DNA from: Chrysophaeum taylorii | Lineage: Eukaryota > Sar > Pelagophyceae > Pelagomonadales > Pelagomonadaceae | Direction: 5' to 3' | DNA: 64,000 nt | Assembly: GCA_029834535.1 (NCBI GenBank) | Contig: JAQMWT010000138.1 | Location: 62,001 to 126,000 of the forward strand | Shown here: in pieces, positions 53,001 to 61,655 of the stretch | Layout: every line of letters starts with the position of its first letter | Position numbering within the stretch: position 1 is the stretch's first letter | The notes under the pieces: generated by a model | The model's database searches: none | What the model saw: only the letters and a program-made list of their open reading frames with translations | What the model was told of the DNA's origin: nothing | Program-made: the position numbers and the translations under genes

Positions 53001-54369
53001 AGTTCGTGATAAGCGCCTTTGCGAAATTATCGAAGGTCGTAAACCCATACTCGAAATCCTGCGCGTACGTCGCTCCCGAGGCTCCGAACCCCAAGAACCA
53101 AAACGCGGTCCGGCGAGGGTAATAGTACGTCCCCCCCAAGTAGTTGATATTGGTGAATCTGCGATTGCCCAACGCGTCGAAATCGGAACCGCACCACCTT
53201 CGTTCGGACGTGGGTATTTTCCTTTCCGGTTTGTGCTCGCACTCGTGCATCCCAGATATCAGGCCACACAATCGCTTGTCGTCGGCATCGACAGGCCAAT
53301 AGCACGCGCGCGGGACGCGCCAGGGGCTCTGACGCTGAAAGCGCCAATCCGGCTTGTCTTCCAGCTTGGTGAACGTGTCTCGCGGGTCGAGACACGCGAA
53401 CGCCGAGTAGTTGGCCCCGTGCACGTCGTACGAGTAGTTCAAGTTGACCGGATAGGGGGTCAGCCGGCACCGTCCGTGGAGCTCGCCTTGGAACAGCTGG
53501 TGCCCGACGAGGCAAAACAACAAAAACCCAACCAAGTTGAGGCCGAGCACCGACCCCAGCCTTGGTAAAACCCCAAATATGTCGAAAACGACCTTTCGCA
53601 CCGCTGGGATGAGCGCGCTGCATCGGAGCGGTCTCAAGAGTAAGACGACGCGGAACCGCCACGCGAGCACGCGATCGCTCCTGTCGCCGGAGGGCACGGC
53701 GACGTAAGCGAACCACACGACCACGAGCGCGCAATCGAACACGTTGAAGACGTCCTTGAAGTAGGCCCTGCGGAACACCAGCATCTTCACTGCCGCCTCG
53801 ATCGCAAAAAACGCATTAAATACCCAAAACCCGACCTCGGAAATCCGGTTCCTCAGACCGCGCGAATAGTCGGGAAAGCCGTAGTTCGGCGACCGCTTGT
53901 CCTCGTGGACGCGACTGTAGTCCACCAGAGCCAAACTCGCGGCGTTCAGCCATACCATTGACGTCGCAAGAAACTCGACACATCGGAACAACCGGTGGCG
54001 TTTCGGAGCTGGGGGATCGTCTTCTCGCGCCGGCCAGCCGCGCCGAAGGACGCGAGCGTCGCGACACCCGTCCGCGACTTGCTCCAACAAAAAAAGCCAC
54101 CGCTGCCGCTCCTCGCGGCTCTTGGCGCGCAGCGTTAAGCTCTCCTTGCCGTCGGACACACGAAACTCGACGTCGTCGACCTCACGGATCTCGCGGATCT
54201 CGAGTTCGGTCACATCGTGACAGTGCTCGTACCCCAGTACCCCCCCGCGCACGAAGAAGTACCGCTGCTTCCAGGACCGCGAATTGAAGTACCCGCGCTT
54301 CTCGAGGTACCCGCGCACCACCACGACCTCGCTCTCTGCGCTCTCCACTTCAGCTTGCGCCCGCTCCAT
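47017..54369 (-). CDS. four-domain voltage-gated cation channel with PH, EF-hand and LRR domains
   Basis: One open frame of 2450 residues without introns, from the ATG at 54367-54369. A PH domain (about 17-102; GYLEKRGYFNSRSWKQRYFF ... ERQRWLFLLEQV) precedes four six-TM repeats of the Cav/Nav type. S4-like segments: WRFRVVLLLRPLRCSAL (I), RISRVLRVLRILKHNQGLK (III), SFRILRLGRIFKRLKRF (IV); repeat II is weakly charged. Pore helices: VVTLDSWTDI (I), LTIGSNWASV (II), SMASGTWDLEM (III), LATGGGWSSWM (IV). Between II and III lies an EF-hand pair (LDPDNVGEVSVDEF, LDSDEDGIVTFKDF), and after IV an EF-like SLIDPDRKGFIDRSGL. Residues about 2100-2330 are leucine-rich repeats (LRVLRLGGTHVSNVGAVALA, LEILDLSVCSLDAHCL, IAVLDLAQNDLQNI). 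The C-terminus is acidic. Ion choice is uncertain because the usual acidic filter ring is not conserved. Likely in the plasma or flagellar membrane. Confidence 0.9.
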   Translation of the reverse strand: MERAQAEVESAESEVVVVRGYLEKRGYFNSRSWKQRYFFVRGGVLGYEHCHDVTELEIREIREVDDVEFRVSDGKESLTLRAKSREERQRWLFLLEQVADGCRDARVLRRGWPAREDDPPAPKRHRLFRCVEFLATSMVWLNAASLALVDYSRVHEDKRSPNYGFPDYSRGLRNRISEVGFWVFNAFFAIEAAVKMLVFRRAYFKDVFNVFDCALVVVWFAYVAVPSGDRSDRVLAWRFRVVLLLRPLRCSALIPAVRKVVFDIFGVLPRLGSVLGLNLVGFLLFCLVGHQLFQGELHGRCRLTPYPVNLNYSYDVHGANYSAFACLDPRDTFTKLEDKPDWRFQRQSPWRVPRACYWPVDADDKRLCGLISGMHECEHKPERKIPTSERRWCGSDFDALGNRRFTNINYLGGTYYYPRRTAFWFLGFGASGATYAQDFEYGFTTFDNFAKALITNFQVVTLDSWTDILIKTQDAAGEALAATYFVLLVLVGGLAGLNVFIAVLEQAHSDAEPLLKKKRPFLRNDDVDEVQFLEDDDDDDDDDETEAELFIDTSEKSFLTKLVESKAFDMAFMGLVLIQTASATLRYRAMPDSRKELLQRIDDVLAHLFLVEFALKWSGLGEGYWRNATNCFRGFVAIWGIFDTYASRLPVVSARFKFQQGLASLFRCLRLGQFIQLSGVLDEAHSTIQATLAEIGAIVALLAIFCYVYALLGMAIFANQLRITLVGKKIHLGSSNFESYANPPLNSFANFDTIGNAIVTVFQLTIGSNWASVNSRLWIGTNGLTAVLYCISIVAFGSWILINLFLSVLIKSASDFATKQAELQRKLLLEEAASLLEGFNSTMASGRSLQKYVTERGAQAFSILGRDDNMHLDASHYILLAAQKAREEEGSVVKKQVVATKRKQRCSRNVVALESKKKKIKNKRRRHVVRLGGKRKKRLVRAYETEPTTAAVQYPFFHFQCANEKKDTNASLLMDPIARARHRAKQEAEEIFSKMRELYFFPNNKPPVPARMSVTIAPGTATALNLLRERVMYLATTERARVENRSIEDVLFSATASGATLLTSLDLERVFKILDPDNVGEVSVDEFSRRIEALGAPLDEAQRKRAANGLDSDEDGIVTFKDFATVCGRGWLPGAGSSILHLVLARHQSQKDVDSLFPLVPGRTLGIFSSENRFRLWCARIVDLNRFKHFVLALIILSCCTILVDHPLTRPGAPITRITQVCDAFFSAAFAIEAFMKIVASGFAKLPRSYWQNGFNRLDFVLVVLSWVYILATLSLGNLAGKSATGGTSSIRYTIVLRILATLRISRVLRVLRILKHNQGLKVVLTALITSLPNILSVGTFVFAVYFVLSLFAVYFLQGRLKNCSGGGATEEYVDFAYSFASSPPLRRMLFHPRPYDKLTYSQQEILGPNSHLPGYANFRCTGNFSIPCCDPFGKYNMLDGPTPKQVCSCLGYTWAKATDVRFDNVVVAMESLFSMASGTWDLEMYAMSAIRGIGESATQWQTHSPAWLVVNVAFQVFGALILLNLFVAATVDSFVKARTSILEHNNRNFFVTDQQLEFVEIAQRLMEAKPKRARRLGRIEIPWLWWVAHPAFDTLVTAAVFGYAVSACITFFGMPDWLRIALWLADWTSSVVFNAEFVLKLAAQGAQWYWRSPWNRFDCAILVVADVGLVARNFSSHKLLRNLTRLALSFRILRLGRIFKRLKRFPALYRVARTFVKLIPAVGNMFLFLALVVFIFAIWGTELFATVAYQGALTPHFNFRTYFRAVVTLLMLATGGGWSSWMKSAARSEPGCVRFPKYSRYKCGYHENRPGCEPLDGCGVMAAYPFVILYICIVYLILLNLFVGVIIEAFRSDEERESIFRNISSTKSRIMKRFSSTSRLNAALIRKTSTRSLLSDINEALWHTVATIEDFRVTWSLIDPDRKGFIDRSGLVALFELLRVSDEQKLIEKMDVWALAEEAKQRECLNEIHNQHEFFEQCSMANKKQPKFVLRRHIHVTRKTKTRNFSPWTAAATSSRPEGSLRRSIQAVTSTTNLLEPEEHYYSFHEVLVSLAMRRRLLRFGKTDDATRLSNEKFVRSVISLGMLDSISFMSRHLDISGFFEDCPSLALAQRVSRQRASLRDLDLRSSVLRWNGGIALADALVHAGCDELRVLRLGGTHVSNVGAVALANILKTSPLEILDLSVCSLDAHCLPAITELVAAIAAQPHGLKGNERPRFSLSLACNALTDPIDVGAAELSALARACSSLDCGVSLRGCGLGDLDKDLDNLLELLGLSNIAVLDLAQNDLQNISGLARGVAKRRATSLEILDVRDNPITDVMHFANTKVIMGKTKIQHWSKNDVPRPDASSPDARSNRNDDGDFAKMDDDDDDDDDGGVDGRSTPASSYYTLRGTFPYDEGDEETADDDGSKESGGCADVEPAFCEDDIVSDRDIEAAFDEAVPVTSPRWWKN

Positions 54370-54712
54370 TCTTTTTGCGGCCAAAATCTGATAGTTCTGA
54401 TAGTAACCACCACCACACTCACTACAAAGCTTATTCGACCATAAACCCACTTTCAGTTTCCGCAAAAAAAAAATCGCGCCGATCGAAACCCGCGTGTCGC
54501 CCGGCCACACCCGCCGAAACGTCCCCTCGCGCAGTCCGTCAAGGCACAAGCGGTCTCAGGCGACCGGCAGAGCGACGTGAGCCCTCTTTTCGTCCATGGA
54601 GGCTCAAAATCTGTCTTCGGTCGCCTGCGGTACGGATAAAATGACCCGAGACCCCCGGATTTCGAAGCGGACTCGGACCTATCGCGACACTGTCCAGCGG
54701 TCTACTACGAAT

Positions 54713-55487
54713 TTATTCGGTAATAATAGAGTCCATGGCGCTGTTGTTGGCGCGCTGCAGTTCAGACTGGGGGATGGTGCGATGGATACCGGCAGTCCGC
54801 TTGAGCTTCTGGGCGTGGCGCTGGGTTTCGATCGCGAGATGGACGATCTCGTCTTTGCCTCCATTCTCGGCGCGGTAGGCGAGCTTGTACTCGCGGGCCG
54901 TCCGCGAGTACCGCATGAAACGTACGCCATGTTCCTCGAAAAGTGCCTCGTCTTCCGCTTTCTCTGGGCGCGCTGCAAGCACTTGGCGAGATCCTCGGCG
55001 CGCTTTGAGTCGATGAACTCATCCTTGCGCTTCTTGTTCTGGAGAGGCCGGCCCAGTGAGCTGTCTCCGACGGCACGACGAGCACCCGTTTCGGTCCCAC
55101 AAAGGCCGGCGCGAACTTGGCCTTCTTCAGCGGCGGCGACGACGCGGCCACCAACTTCGGCGGCCTCTTCGCCGTCTCCTCCGAGGCAACCGGCGCGCCC
55201 GCAGGCTTGCGCTTGTTCTCCTGCGGCTCATGCTCCTGCCGAAAGTCGTCCCTTGCTGCAGCGGCCTCCTCCTTTGTGTCGCACAGCGTCGAGCTCCGAA
55301 CCACCTTCGCCTTGCCTTTCCCCACCCTCTTCTCGTACTTGTCAATGATGACGAAGAACTTGCGCGCGCGGCTTGCGTGTTGATCATCGCGCTGCCGCCC
55401 GATCCCTGGAATCGGCGGCCCGTCTCCGGGGGCCTCATACAAACCGTGCAGGAGCGTGCGCGTGAAGTTGTACTCTCCCGAGGCCAT
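54713..55487 (-). CDS. unknown basic protein, spliced, 3' exon structure unresolved
   Basis: The frame starts at the ATG at 55485-55487 (MASGEYNFTRTLLHGLYEAP) and contains KFFVIIDKYEKRVGKGKAKV and lysine-rich stretches (KKAKFAP, ENKRKPAGAP) that look nuclear. Codons stay well used to about 55086. A 47-nt GT-AG intron (55039-55085) fits, but reaching the convincing C-terminal frame (FEEHGVRFMRYSRTAREYK ... HAQKLKRTAGIHRTIPQS, stop at 54713) needs a further change of frame. Options are a GC-AG intron inside 54973-55028 leaving a 10-nt exon, or one longer intron ending near 54962. No family is recognised. It lies 0.35 kb upstream of the channel gene, same strand. Confidence 0.45.
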
Positions 55488-57826
55488 CACAGCGTGCAAG
55501 AGCGACGCAAGTATCGCGATCAGCTTGATTCAAATCGATTATGCGACCTTCATCGAGCGCCAGCCTTGTGGCCAGGCTCATATTGAACTTCCCGTTTATG
55601 CTATCCGTTTAGTCTCGAACATACTGAAAAACTGAGCTGGCGACAACACCTTCTCTTTGAGAGGGCTAGTTTTTCAACCAAAGGCTGGTAATTAACGCGA
55701 TTTAACTTTGGCGGCCTAACCCGAATTTTAAACGGCACTTGGCGCGCTCTCAGCTTCAGCACAATGAATCCTCGGTCGGGGGCTCCCGATCGGTGCCCGT
55801 AGTATCGGGAGCTATGACGATTTTCACGTCGAACCCAGATTTAAGACGATTTTCACGTCGAACCCAGATTTCATGATATGGTGACAGCAGCCAGAAATCG
55901 CGAATGCGCTCCCCCCGGGTTGCTCGAGGCACCGATCGACGCCTCGTTCGACCCTCTCACAGGCTGGGTGTGGGGCTGCGGGCATGGGGGCGGTCAATTT
56001 TCGGGTGACCATCGTGGGGGTATCCTCGAATAAGCTTGTAGTTTCTATTCCTTCAGGAGGATATCATCTCCCGCCCGACATGTTGTCGGGCAAGCTGCGC
56101 GGTCCTCCGGCCTGCTTCTGGGCCCTCTCGCAAATACACTGCCACCCTCCGTCAGCGTTGATGGTTTACGCTTGGCAGCGACGCCGCGTCTTCGTTCGCC
56201 ACGGTCGTTGTTCTTGGGCCTTACGCCGACGACTTTTGCGTTCTCCGCTGATTTGTTCGCTTCCTGTGTAACCACCACGCGCGCCTCATTTGCTGGGTTG
56301 GGCACTGCCCCGTCCCCTGCCGCCCCCGACCTAGTCCAGTGCGTCGCGCACCCCGCGCGCGTTAGCACGCGGGTGGGTAGCTGTCTCGCTGGCGACCGAT
56401 GTTGCCCCCACCCACCGCGCCACTGATCGATTCACATTGTTCGACGCGGGCCACGCTGGATTGGTTGTGTTTGATTGCAATTTGAGGTCCGCGCCGCTGC
56501 ACTCTGTGGCATCTTACTCGTCTTCGTGGCTCTAGCGGCTGCGGCGGTCGTCCACAACACTCGGCGGAGCGCGCGCGCGCGACGCGGCCCTTGCTGCTCA
56601 CGTCACCGCTGTTGAGGCCATCCATCTTACTCAGTCGCTAATGACGCAGCCATCAAACTGGACGCCGATTGGGCCGTCGCTGCTGCTGCCAGAGTTCACG
56701 CCACTATCCTCGCCGGTCGTTCCGCCGAATCCGTCGCCCCTGCCGCCTGCCGTACCGCCGTTACCGTTCGAAACCATTCCACTGCCAACCGCGCCACCCC
56801 TGCCACGGCCGCGGCTCCTGCCAGCTTGGTTCTGTCTTATGGAATATCTCACTTGGATCGCACTCTCTCTCGATGCCTCCATCAATCGCGGCAACTTGGC
56901 CCCAGCGACGGCTGCGACTCCGGAGAGCATCCCTTCTCTCCCGGTGCACCGCACTTACATCATCAGGGATATGTGCAGCGCCGCACTCCGTGCAAATATG
57001 GTTTTCCACGGCGGCGCTGGCTTAGGTGATACTGTCTTTAAATGTCGACTGCTACAGTATCAGTACAGGTGATACTGTCAGTTTTCTGATGGCCTATTCT
57101 CTCACGAATTCGTCTCGGTGGGCGTCCTAGACCCCGCAGCTCTGTCTCCCATGGTCGTACCCAAGCACCAGCATGTCTTCAACCCCCAGCACGAGAGGCC
57201 ACGGGGAGCTGCGCTCCAGCGACATGTAGTCTTCCTCTAGATCGACGATGCCTGTCTGATCCCGTCGTTCTTATGGGCTCGCTTCTTCTCTACAATTTTA
57301 TCAGCTCGCGTCCGTCGCGCATTTTATGTGTTCGGCGGCGGCGGCGGCGGCGGCGGCGGCGACAGGATGCTGATGGCCTGGGGGTCGGACCCCTCACCTC
57401 TTGTCGTACCCCGGCTCGGCTCGGCTTGGCCGCGACTCCGCCTCTGTAGGAACCAGGTCGGGGTTCCAGAAACTGATGCCCCCTCCCCCGCAGTAACTCC
57501 CTCTCTTTAACTCCACAACCCCTTCCATAAAATTTACAATTTACCTTATATCGTCGTCAACGACTACGATAATAGAAACATATGGAGTGACAATCCGACA
57601 CAGTAGTGACCTCCTCTAAAAAAAAAACAAAGATCACAGACATGCGCGCGTGCGTGCTGATAAAGGAAAGACATGCTGATAAAGGAAAGAAATGCTAAAA
57701 AAAAGAGGTGTGCGCTGCGTCCGAGACGTCGGCGGCCGGCCCGAATTAGGGGAGGAGCCCCTCTCTCTAGAAAAGAGAAGAAGATGATGATGGAGAGGAG
57801 ATTGATAATCCTTGTGGCGTGGGCTC
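55488..57826. other. 2.3-kb region without recognised gene
   Basis: Holds a duplicated TTTTCACGTCGAACCCAGAT (near 55819 and 55850), TCTTTAAATGTCGACTGCTA near 57035 (the box also found at the Helitron copies), and a CGG microsatellite (57332-57360). Frames such as 56641-57072 plus are proline-rich and show no domain. Part may be old transposon sequence. Confidence 0.45.
57332..57361 (+). repeat. CGG trinucleotide microsatellite
   Basis: About ten CGG units in a row, in sequence with no supported gene. Confidence 0.9.
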
Positions 57827-59281
57827 TTATATTTTATTTAATTTTTTGTTGGCGCGGCGGCGGGCCATGGTGGCGTCGATGAAGTCCTTTACGGCGGTGG
57901 CGGAGTTTGCGAGGACGGTGTTGCGGAAGGGGAGGTCGAGGAGGGTTTGGAGCTTGGGCTCTGGCGGGATTTTGGCGAAGTGGTCGTCGCCCACGGCCTG
58001 GCGAACAGCATCGGGGAACTTGGCGTGGTGAGCGCAGGCGAGGCAGACAATGGGGGCGTCCGAGGGGAGGTCGTCTTTGAGGTCGAGGGCAGCCTTGACG
58101 CCGCAGGCGGTGTGTGGATCGAGGACGTAGCCGGCGCTCTCGTGAACGTCGCGGATGGTGCGAAGGATGCCGTCGCGGTCGACCGAGGCCGCGCGCATGT
58201 AGGCTCTCGCCCGGACGTGGAGGGGTTCGGGGGCGATGAAGCTGCCGGCGTTTTCGAAGTCGGCCATGAGGCGGGCGCAAACGTCGGCGTCATCTCCCGA
58301 ACAATGGAAGACGAAGCGCTCGAAGTTCGAGGAAACGCAGATGTCCATAGAGGGCGCGAGGGTCGGGACGGCGCCGGCGGCCGGACGCTCGTAGGTGCCC
58401 GAGGCGAAGAACCTCGCGAGGATATCGTTGGCGTTGGTCGCGACGAGGAGGCCGGAGCACGGACAGCCCATGCGCGTCGCGTACCAGCCGGCCAGCACGT
58501 CGCCGAAGTTTCCGGTCGGAACCGAAAACGCCGGGGGCGCCTCGAGGCGGAAGGCCGCGTAGAAGTAGTAGACGATTTGGGCGACGATCCGCGCCCAGTT
58601 GATCGAATTGACGGCGCCGAGGGCGTTCCGGTCGCGAAATTGCGCGTCGGCGAACAACGCCTTGACAATTTTCTGGCAATCGTCGAATTCCGCGCCCGCG
58701 AGGGCGATGGCGTGGACGTTCGGGTCCTCGACGGTAGCCATCTGCGCCTCCTGGATCTTTGAGGTCCGGTTCTGGGGGTACAAGATAAAGCACTCGACGG
58801 AATCTCGACCGCGCACGCCCTCTATCGCCGACGATCCCGTGTCTCCCGACGTCGCTCCCAAGATCGTCAGGTGGTCTTCCCCCCCTTTTTTTTTTAGGAT
58901 GAGTTCGAACAGCCGTCCCAAAAACTGGAGCGCGACGTCCTTGAAGGCAAACGTCGGCCCGTGGAACAGCTCGAGGAGGTGAACGCGCGAACGGTCCAGT
59001 TCGACGACCGGCGTCACGTCCTTGGACCGGAACGTCGCGTACGCCCCCCGTACCAGCTCGCGCAGCTCCTCGGCGCTGATCTCCTCGCGATCTACGTACA
59101 ACGATATCACCTCGAACGCGAGCTCGTCGAAGGCGAGCCCTTTCCACCGAGCGAGCGTCGAGGCCGACACCGTCGGGATCGACTCGGGGACCAGGAGCCC
59201 GCGGTCCGGGCCGAGTCCCATCATCACGGCCTCGACGAACGACACGCCGCGCACGCCCCCGCGCGTGCTCCGGTACCGCAT
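57827..59281 (-). CDS. thrC: threonine synthase
   Basis: PLP enzyme turning O-phosphohomoserine into threonine, the last step of threonine synthesis. The 484-residue protein starts at the ATG at 59279-59281 (MRYRSTRGGVRGVSFVEAVM), the canonical ThrC start; the open frame upstream begins with a GTG and is not used. Motifs in order: GLGPDRGLLVPESIP, HGPTFAFKDVALQFLGRLF (PLP lysine), LGATSGDTGSSAIEGVRGRD, NSINWARIVAQIVYYFYA, VPTGNFGDVLAGWYATRMG and ACAHHAKFPDAV near the end. The long bacterial/fungal-type form is indicated, not the SAM-regulated plant type. It is divergent from the next gene with 119 bp between ATGs. No transit peptide is visible, which is odd for a plastid pathway; an upstream exon could supply one. 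Confidence 0.95.
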   Translation of the reverse strand: MRYRSTRGGVRGVSFVEAVMMGLGPDRGLLVPESIPTVSASTLARWKGLAFDELAFEVISLYVDREEISAEELRELVRGAYATFRSKDVTPVVELDRSRVHLLELFHGPTFAFKDVALQFLGRLFELILKKKGGEDHLTILGATSGDTGSSAIEGVRGRDSVECFILYPQNRTSKIQEAQMATVEDPNVHAIALAGAEFDDCQKIVKALFADAQFRDRNALGAVNSINWARIVAQIVYYFYAAFRLEAPPAFSVPTGNFGDVLAGWYATRMGCPCSGLLVATNANDILARFFASGTYERPAAGAVPTLAPSMDICVSSNFERFVFHCSGDDADVCARLMADFENAGSFIAPEPLHVRARAYMRAASVDRDGILRTIRDVHESAGYVLDPHTACGVKAALDLKDDLPSDAPIVCLACAHHAKFPDAVRQAVGDDHFAKIPPEPKLQTLLDLPFRNTVLANSATAVKDFIDATMARRRANKKLNKI

Positions 59282-59400
59282 CCTGCTGCTGACGTCGTCC
59301 AAGAGAACGATGCGATGCCCCCCAGCGCTCACTGAACTTTAAGTTGAACACGGACGGACGCGTCAACATGCACTGAGATCATAACTTCAACTTTGTTTTT

Positions 59401-59946
59401 ATGAGGCGGCCTGAAAACGTCGAGGCGTTGGTTCGATGGCAGGCGGTCCTTGTGGGCGTCTGGAGCCAGCTCTACGTGTTTTCGCTCTTCGCCGACGAGA
59501 GCCGGAGAGACGCCGCGCTCATCGTCGCGACGTGGCTCTCGGCCATCTCGACGCTCTGCTGTGGCCACGCGGTGACGCGCGCGACGACCCGCGTCGTTCT
59601 CTTCTGCGCGCTCTACGCCCTCTTGTGCACGATCCTCTGCGTCGCTCTCTTCGCGGTCGCCTTGTTTCCCTCGCTTCGTGACGCACCCGGTGTTGCTGCG
59701 ACGCACCACTCCTTCCTCGGCACACTTGTCTCCGCCCTCCTCGTCTGCGTCAGCGTCCGCACCACCGTCTGCGTCCAGAACTATGGTGACGCCGTCTGCT
59801 GCTGCGAGACCACGACGTCCGTCGCGCCGAACCCCTCCGGTCGGAGGACCACCAAGCACGCCAAGCGCCGCAAGCGGCGTAACAAGGCCGAAGCCGCCTC
59901 CGCGGCACGCGACGACGACACGCGGAGGATGACTCCGGCGGAGTGA
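59401..59946 (+). CDS. small multi-pass membrane protein, unknown
   Basis: 181 residues from the ATG at 59401, single exon. Three to four hydrophobic segments: WQAVLVGVWSQLYVFSLFA, AALIVATWLSAISTLCC, RVVLFCALYALLCTILCVAL and LGTLVSALLVCVSVRTTVC. The C-terminal 45 residues are hydrophilic and basic (RRTTKHAKRRKRRNKAEAAS), probably cytosolic. Cysteine-rich within the membrane part (VCCCETT). No family is recognised. Shares a 119-bp intergenic region with threonine synthase. Confidence 0.6.
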   Translation: MRRPENVEALVRWQAVLVGVWSQLYVFSLFADESRRDAALIVATWLSAISTLCCGHAVTRATTRVVLFCALYALLCTILCVALFAVALFPSLRDAPGVAATHHSFLGTLVSALLVCVSVRTTVCVQNYGDAVCCCETTTSVAPNPSGRRTTKHAKRRKRRNKAEAASAARDDDTRRMTPAE

Positions 59947-60233
59947 GGAATAATCGGCGTTCAACTTGTTTTTGTTACTGTATACCATGCGTGTCCTTTT
60001 AGATAGATATAGCCTAACTCAAGGGGGCCGTGCCGCCGAGGCGGGAGTGCGGGGTCGGGAGGGAGTGCGTGCTCGGGACGCGGGCGGGAAGCGTGCTACT
60101 AGTGTGTGTAAGGAGACACGACACGACACGACACGACACGACACGAGGCAGTGCGTGCATGCGTGTGTTTCTACAAAGCGAAGGCGAGAGATATAGCTAT
60201 CTCGCTCGAGATACGGGGGCGCGTGCTCGCCAT
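59947..60233. other. intergenic with ACACG tandem repeat
   Basis: Between convergent stops. About six ACACG units lie at 60116-60145. No gene. Confidence 0.6.
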
Positions 60234-61580
60234 TCAGATGTAGAGGCCGTCGGGAATGTTGCCTTTCTTCTGGTAGAGGGCCTTTTCTTTGGCCTTGACG
60301 AAATCGTCATGCTTGACCTTCATCCGTCGCTCGCGGAGCGCGAGGAGGCCGGCCTCGGTGCAGACGGCCTTGATGTCGGCGCCCGAGAGGTCGTCTTTGG
60401 ACATGACGAACTGCTCGAGGTCGACGTCGTCGGCGAGGTTCATCCGGCCGGTGTGGATGCCAAAGATGTGGCGCTTCGTCTTGATGTCGGGGAGGGGGAA
60501 CTCGATCTTGCGGTCGATGCGGCCGGGGCGGATGAGCGCGGGGTCCAAGGACTCGATCTTGTTGGTAGCCATGATGACCTTGACGTCGCCGCGCTCGTCA
60601 AAGCCGTCGAGCTGATTGAGGAGCTCGAGCATGGTCCGCTGGATCTCGCGCGTGCCGCCCGACGAGGAATCGTAGCGCTTGGATCCTACTGCGTCGATCT
60701 CGTCGATAAAAACAATGGTGGGCGAGAGGTCGTCGGCGACTCGAAAGAGTTCTCGCACGAGCTTGGGACCGTCGCCGAGGTACTTCTGGATGAGCTCCGA
60801 GCCGACGACGCGCAGGAAGGTCGCCGAGGTCTGGTTGGCGACGGCTTTAGCGAGCAGCGTCTTGCCGGTCCCCGGCTCGCCATAGAGGATGACGCCCTTG
60901 GGCGGCTTGATGCCGACTTCCTCGTAGAGCTCGGGATGCGCGAGCGGGAGTTCGACCGCCTCCTTAATCTCCTGAATTTGCTGCTCGAGCCCGCCGATGT
61001 CGGCGTACGACTCGAGCGGGGCTTTCTCAACCTTCATCACCGAGACCATGGGGTCCGTGTCGTCGGAGAGGATGCCGACGACAGACATGAGCTTGTTGTG
61101 CAACAGCACCGAGCACCCGGGCTCGAGGAGGTCCTGGTTCACGAACGACAACACCGACACGTAGTATTCGGGACCCACCGAACTCGAGACGATGGCGTGA
61201 TTGTCGTCGATCATTTCCTCGAGCGACCCGACGGCGAGCGGCGACCCGCGAAGTTCCTCCATCTTCTCGTGCTCCTCCTTGTCCTTCTGCTCGTGCGGCC
61301 GGAATACCTCCTGGTTCTGGATATACTCCTGCTCCATCAGCAAAAAATCCTTGATCCGCTCCAACTTGAGCAACCGGAGCTTGCACTTGCTCGTCGGATA
61401 CACCTGCGGTAGCCGACCCGACGTTCCCGCACCCTTCCGCCGCCTCCGACGCCGCCCCGTGTGCAGCGGCGGCCGCGCCTCGTACGCTTTCTTACGCTTC
61501 TCCTTCTCCTTCTTCTCGTCCTCGCTCCCGCCGGGCGGACCCCCGCTTCCGGGCGCGCCCCCGCTCTGGTTCTGGCCCAT
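60234..61580 (-). CDS. RPT2: 26S proteasome regulatory ATPase subunit 4 (Rpt2/PSMC1)
   Basis: One of the six AAA+ ATPases of the 19S particle that unfolds ubiquitinated proteins and opens the 20S gate. 448 residues, a typical length, single exon. [11 protein letters not shown] carries the N-myristoylation glycine typical of Rpt2. The coiled-coil/OB region follows ([40 protein letters not shown]). AAA domain: Walker [19 protein letters not shown], Walker [17 protein letters not shown], sensor [20 protein letters not shown] and the arginine finger [10 protein letters not shown]. The C-terminus GNIPDGLYI has the hydrophobic-Tyr-X gate-opening (HbYX) motif. Identity is firm. Divergent from the next gene with 75 bp between start codons. 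Confidence 0.98.
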   Translation of the reverse strand: MGQNQSGGAPGSGGPPGGSEDEKKEKEKRKKAYEARPPLHTGRRRRRRKGAGTSGRLPQVYPTSKCKLRLLKLERIKDFLLMEQEYIQNQEVFRPHEQKDKEEHEKMEELRGSPLAVGSLEEMIDDNHAIVSSSVGPEYYVSVLSFVNQDLLEPGCSVLLHNKLMSVVGILSDDTDPMVSVMKVEKAPLESYADIGGLEQQIQEIKEAVELPLAHPELYEEVGIKPPKGVILYGEPGTGKTLLAKAVANQTSATFLRVVGSELIQKYLGDGPKLVRELFRVADDLSPTIVFIDEIDAVGSKRYDSSSGGTREIQRTMLELLNQLDGFDERGDVKVIMATNKIESLDPALIRPGRIDRKIEFPLPDIKTKRHIFGIHTGRMNLADDVDLEQFVMSKDDLSGADIKAVCTEAGLLALRERRMKVKHDDFVKAKEKALYQKKGNIPDGLYI

Positions 61581-61655
61581 GCTGCTGCCGCTCTCTCTCG
61601 CGACTTCGCTGCCGACCCTTTCCCTAACCCGCGCTCACCTAAATTTCGATCGTCT

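Noticed and set aside
56641-57072. Proline-rich open frame as a gene
   Set aside because: Low-complexity translation, no domain, no splice or start context, and its end overlaps the mobile-element box near 57035.
57827-59332. Longer threonine synthase from the upstream GTG
   Set aside because: The ATG at 59281 gives the canonical MRYxSTRG start; joining the upstream ATG at 59369 through GTGAGC...CAG does not keep the frame.
60030-61412. 460-codon plus-strand frame opposite Rpt2
   Set aside because: Antisense of a highly conserved AAA ATPase; composition follows from the coding strand.
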